Part shown: positions 61,322 through 64,000 of the stretch, piece after piece | Position numbering within the stretch: the first letter of the stretch is position 1 | How the letters are laid out: each line of letters starts with the position of its first letter | Origin: Taklimakanibacter albus | GTDB taxonomy: Bacteria; Pseudomonadota; Alphaproteobacteria; Rhizobiales; Aestuariivirgaceae | DNA length: 64,000 nt | Assembly (NCBI RefSeq): GCF_016595235.1 | Contig: NZ_JAENHL010000008.1 | Location: forward strand, 1,386,624 to 1,450,623 | Direction: 5' to 3' | Notes under the pieces: model-generated | What the model saw: the letters and a program-made list of their open reading frames with translations, nothing else | What the model was told of the DNA's origin: nothing | Databases searched by the model: none | Made by a program: the position numbers and the translations under genes

Positions 61322-61496
61322 GTGCATTCCTATTGGATGCCGAATTTTAGAGGGACGGACGGTCATCTGCAACCCTCAGGCGGACCTCCTTCGACGCAGG
61401 GCCAGCCTTACGGACAGGGGGGTGGCCGGGCTAAACCGGCCTGCCGGAAACCAAGCGTTATAAGGGGGAGGCCGGCGGCGTCAACGCCTGCCAGGA

Positions 61497-62270
61497 TCAT
61501 TTATAGAAAGCGCTGGGCGGAATGCCGAAATGGCGGCGGAACATCGCCGTAAAGGCGCTCTGGCTGGCATAGCCGCAATCGAATGCCACATCGATGATGC
61601 GCTCGCCCAGCGCCAGTCGCTCCAGCGCCTTGAGGAGGCGCGCCTGCTGGCGCCATTGCGCGAAGGAAAGTCCGGTCTCGCGCTGGAACAGCCGATGAAT
61701 GGTCTTGGCGGTCACGCCGAGGCTCAGCCCCCATGTCTCTGCCGTCGACCGGTCGTCGGGATTGGCGGTCAGCGCCTCGCAGATCCTGCGTAAACGCGGC
61801 TCCGCCGGCATCGGCAGATGGAGCGGAAGCGTCTCCCATTGGCGCAATTCGTCGAGCAGAAGAAGCAGCAGATGCTCATCGCGTGAGCCCGGCGCATAAT
61901 CGAGCGGCACCTTGATCGCCGCCGTCAGCAGCTCGCGCAGCAGCGGCGAGACGGTAATGACACAGCTCGCTCGCGGCAGATTGGGCGCGGCATCCTCGGA
62001 AACAAAGACGGTCCTGATCTTCACATCACCGCGCATGAACACGTCATGGTCGAGATGGGGCGCCAGCCACACTGCCCGATTGGGCGGCACGACCCAGATT
62101 CCGGCCGCAGACCTGACGATCATCACGCCCGCGATCGCATATAGCAGCTGGGCGCGCGGATGGGCGTGGCGGCCGGTCGAGCTGCCGTCCGGATAATCGA
62201 TCTCCATCGCCGCCATCGGCCGGGCGGTGGCATGAAAATCGAGATGACGGGTTCGCCTGTCGCTTTCCAT
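61497..62270 (-). CDS. AraC-family transcriptional regulator with cupin sensor
   Basis: This 257-aa protein has an N-terminal cupin (TGRHAHPRAQLLYAIAGVMI, then WVVPPNRAVWLAPHLDHDVF) and a C-terminal double HTH (TAKTIHRLFQRETGLSFAQW, then GERIIDVAFDCGYASQSAFT, ending HFGIPPSAFYK). It diverges from the DMT transporter gene across 95 bases, the usual arrangement for a regulator that controls its neighbour's expression. Confidence 0.93.
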   Translation of the reverse strand: MESDRRTRHLDFHATARPMAAMEIDYPDGSSTGRHAHPRAQLLYAIAGVMIVRSAAGIWVVPPNRAVWLAPHLDHDVFMRGDVKIRTVFVSEDAAPNLPRASCVITVSPLLRELLTAAIKVPLDYAPGSRDEHLLLLLLDELRQWETLPLHLPMPAEPRLRRICEALTANPDDRSTAETWGLSLGVTAKTIHRLFQRETGLSFAQWRQQARLLKALERLALGERIIDVAFDCGYASQSAFTAMFRRHFGIPPSAFYK

Positions 62271-62365
62271 GTCCCAAACTCGATAACAACTGTTCCATTA
62301 GCGAGATACTGACCCAGGCGCAATCGACTAGACGTGCCGGCCCACCACAATTCCCCGGCAGTCCC

Positions 62366-63274
62366 ATGTTCAGAAAACAGCTCGCTCTTTTATATCCCTT
62401 CACGGCCATCGCGATTTGGGCCGGCAATGTCGTCGTGTCCCGCCTGTCGGCTCATGTCATCGGCCCGCAGGCGATCACCTTCTACCGGCTGGTTTTTGCC
62501 GTCGCTCTGATGAGTCTGTTCCTGGCGCGGCCGCTGTGGCGCAACCGGCAAGCCAGCTGGCCGCATCTCGGGCAGTTCTTCATCCTCGGCTTCCTGGCGA
62601 TGTGCCTGTTCCAGAGCCTTTCCTATGTCGCCGCCGAAACGACGACGGCGACCAATATGGCGATCTTCACGTCCTTGACGCCCCTCCTCACCGTGGCGTT
62701 GAGTGCTGCGGTGCTGGGCGAGAAGCCGACCGTCGGCATGCTCGTCGGTGGCGCCCTGTCGCTCGCGGGTCTCGTTTATCTCGTCAGCGGGGGCATGCCG
62801 CTCAAGCTGATGGAGAACGGCATGCGTATCGGCGATGCGCTGATGCTCGCCGCGGCCATCGTCTACGCGCTCTATTGTGTTCTGGTGAAACGCTGGCAGA
62901 TCCCGGTGTCGAGCTGGCTGTCGACCTATCAGCAGGCGCTGTGCGCTCTCGCCGTCATGTTTCCGGCCTTCCTCGCGACGCCGGCTCCGGCGCGCGCCGT
63001 CAATGAAGAGACCCTGCCGCTCATTCTCTATGCCGGCGGGGTGGCCTCGGTCGTGCTGCCCTTTCTCTGGCTGCGCGGCATCGACCGGCTGGGGCCCAGC
63101 CGCTGCGCGGCGTTCATCAATCTCCTGCCGGTGATGACGGCGGGCGCTGCTATCATGCTGCTCGGCGAACCGCTCAGATCCTATCACCTCATCGGAGGTG
63201 GCCTGACGCTGGCGGGCGTCGTGCTCGCCCAGACCTTGCGCTGTCCCTTGTCACGAACCACCGCCTCGACGTGA
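62366..63274 (+). CDS. DMT-superfamily (EamA) exporter
   Basis: This 302-aa integral membrane protein has ten predicted hydrophobic spans in two EamA repeats: AIAIWAGNVVVSRLSAHVIG with FLAMCLFQSLSYVAAETTTA, and LMLAAAIVYALYCVLVKRWQ with LPVMTAGAAIMLLGEPLRSY. Such proteins export amino acids or other metabolites. The divergent AraC-type gene probably regulates it. Confidence 0.92.
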   Translation: MFRKQLALLYPFTAIAIWAGNVVVSRLSAHVIGPQAITFYRLVFAVALMSLFLARPLWRNRQASWPHLGQFFILGFLAMCLFQSLSYVAAETTTATNMAIFTSLTPLLTVALSAAVLGEKPTVGMLVGGALSLAGLVYLVSGGMPLKLMENGMRIGDALMLAAAIVYALYCVLVKRWQIPVSSWLSTYQQALCALAVMFPAFLATPAPARAVNEETLPLILYAGGVASVVLPFLWLRGIDRLGPSRCAAFINLLPVMTAGAAIMLLGEPLRSYHLIGGGLTLAGVVLAQTLRCPLSRTTAST

Positions 63275-63311
63275 GACAAATACCATGGCCGATCCCTCAG
63301 TCGGCACCGGA

Positions 63312-64000
63312 TCAGGCGGCACGCAGTCTCTGTCTTGTCTGTGGATCAAAGACATGAACCGATGCCGGGTCGGGGCGCAGGCGGATGACATCGCCGACCG
63401 TGGGCACGGGCTCGCCGCGGGTGGTGCGCAGGCTCATCGGCTGGCCGGCGGCTTTGAGATGAACCACCGCCTCATCGCCCAGCACCTCGACCATCTCCAC
63501 CTCGGCAGCCAAAGTGCCTGCCGCGGCGGCGGGCTCGATACGCAGATGTTCCGGCCGGATGCCGACCAGCACCTTGGGCCAGCCGGAAACGGCGCCTTTC
63601 CAGGCCGGCGGAATGGCGACGGCCTGACCGTCGGCAATGAAGCGGCCCTTCTCGGTGTCGACGGCCATTTCCAGGATGTTCATCTTCGGACTGCCGATGA
63701 ACTGCGCCACGAACACATTGGCGGGCTCGCGATAGAGCTTCATCGGCGTGTCGCATTGCATGAGATTGCTGGCACCCGCCTCAGCCAGCGGGGCGAAGAC
63801 GGCGATGCGGTCGCCCATGGTCATCGCCTCGGTCTGGTCATGCGTGACATAGATCGTCGTGGTCGAGAATTTCCTGCGCAGCTTGACGATCTCGGCGCGC
63901 ATGGTGACGCGCAGCTCCGCATCGAGATTGGAGAGCGGCTCGTCGAACAGGAAGGCCTTGGGTCGGCGCACAATGGCGCGTCCCAGCGCCACGCGCTGGC
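63312..64000 (-). CDS. Sugar ABC transporter ATP-binding protein (UgpC/MalK type), C-terminal part
   Basis: The 229 visible residues begin just after the ABC signature ([10 protein letters not shown]). They include Walker [13 protein letters not shown] and the switch [19 protein letters not shown]. The CUT1-type regulatory OB domain follows, with [36 protein letters not shown] and a C-terminal [13 protein letters not shown]. It powers uptake of a sugar or polyol. The N-terminal part, with Walker A, lies beyond the window. Its stop is 37 bases from the end of the convergent DMT gene. Confidence 0.92.
   Translation of the reverse strand, partial: QRVALGRAIVRRPKAFLFDEPLSNLDAELRVTMRAEIVKLRRKFSTTTIYVTHDQTEAMTMGDRIAVFAPLAEAGASNLMQCDTPMKLYREPANVFVAQFIGSPKMNILEMAVDTEKGRFIADGQAVAIPPAWKGAVSGWPKVLVGIRPEHLRIEPAAAAGTLAAEVEMVEVLGDEAVVHLKAAGQPMSLRTTRGEPVPTVGDVIRLRPDPASVHVFDPQTRQRLRAA

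Overview
The window is GC-rich, densely coded DNA from a free-living alphaproteobacterium, most likely of the Hyphomicrobiales (Rhizobiales). The signs are a RopB/Omp31-type outer-membrane barrel, a GTTC-N7-GTTC LexA box of alphaproteobacterial type, many ATGA-overlapping operons and abundant transport and oxidoreductase genes. No rRNA, tRNA, CRISPR array, phage or insertion sequence was recognised. I annotate 54 protein genes; two run off the window ends.

Layout. (1) 1-900: 5' part of an SOS-type radical SAM gene and a pyridoxamine-phosphate-oxidase-like protein. (2) 958-5754: a methionine-type ABC transporter diverging from an acyl-CoA-dehydrogenase-like flavoprotein and an SsuD-like monooxygenase. 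(3) 5931-13884: an island bounded by two nearly identical 36-bp direct repeats. It holds a complete GDP-L-fucose pathway (ManC-like, Gmd, Fcl), a GT10 fucosyltransferase, a PqqD-like peptide-binding protein, a 51-aa peptide with a YxxPxI leader motif, a GT2-TPR glycosyltransferase, an ATP-grasp enzyme and an outer-membrane barrel. I read this as a candidate unclassified glycosylated-peptide (RiPP-like) system. (4) 13947-22247: a second sulfur module (SfnB-like, DszA/NtaA-like, 2OG-Fe(II) oxygenase, MetY, SsuABC-like transporter, small membrane protein). (5) 22253-33151: one 3,632-aa glycine-rich autotransporter with about 44 degenerate repeats. (6) 33471-36955: a second ATP-grasp paralogue, a secreted Cys-rich protein, a c-type cytochrome, QueF and a queuosine-precursor transporter. 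(7) 37027-48200: an M20 amidohydrolase, a LysR regulator, and a nine-gene operon that encodes an ABC transporter plus aldoxime dehydratase, cobalt-type nitrile hydratase with its accessory protein, and amidase. The aldoxime dehydratase is fused in frame to the LivM permease. (8) 48383-55242: two trypsin-like proteases and a 1,218-aa STAND-type NTPase with a possible C-terminal pYEATS-like domain, resembling a biological-conflict module. (9) 55537-61321: a phospholipase D-like protein, a GT42 sialyltransferase-like protein, a GMC oxidoreductase, an ELM1-like protein and a GT8-like glycosyltransferase. (10) 61497-64000: an AraC regulator, a DMT exporter and the end of a sugar ABC ATPase.

How the genes work together. 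The two sulfur modules look like one organosulfur-scavenging region split by the fucose/peptide island. The aldoxime operon would import a substrate and convert aldoxime to nitrile, amide and acid. A 37-bp LysR-type operator is shared by the operon's upstream region and the lysR/amidohydrolase divergent promoter, which points to one regulon. All functional calls come from motifs and family resemblance read by eye; no database search was possible.
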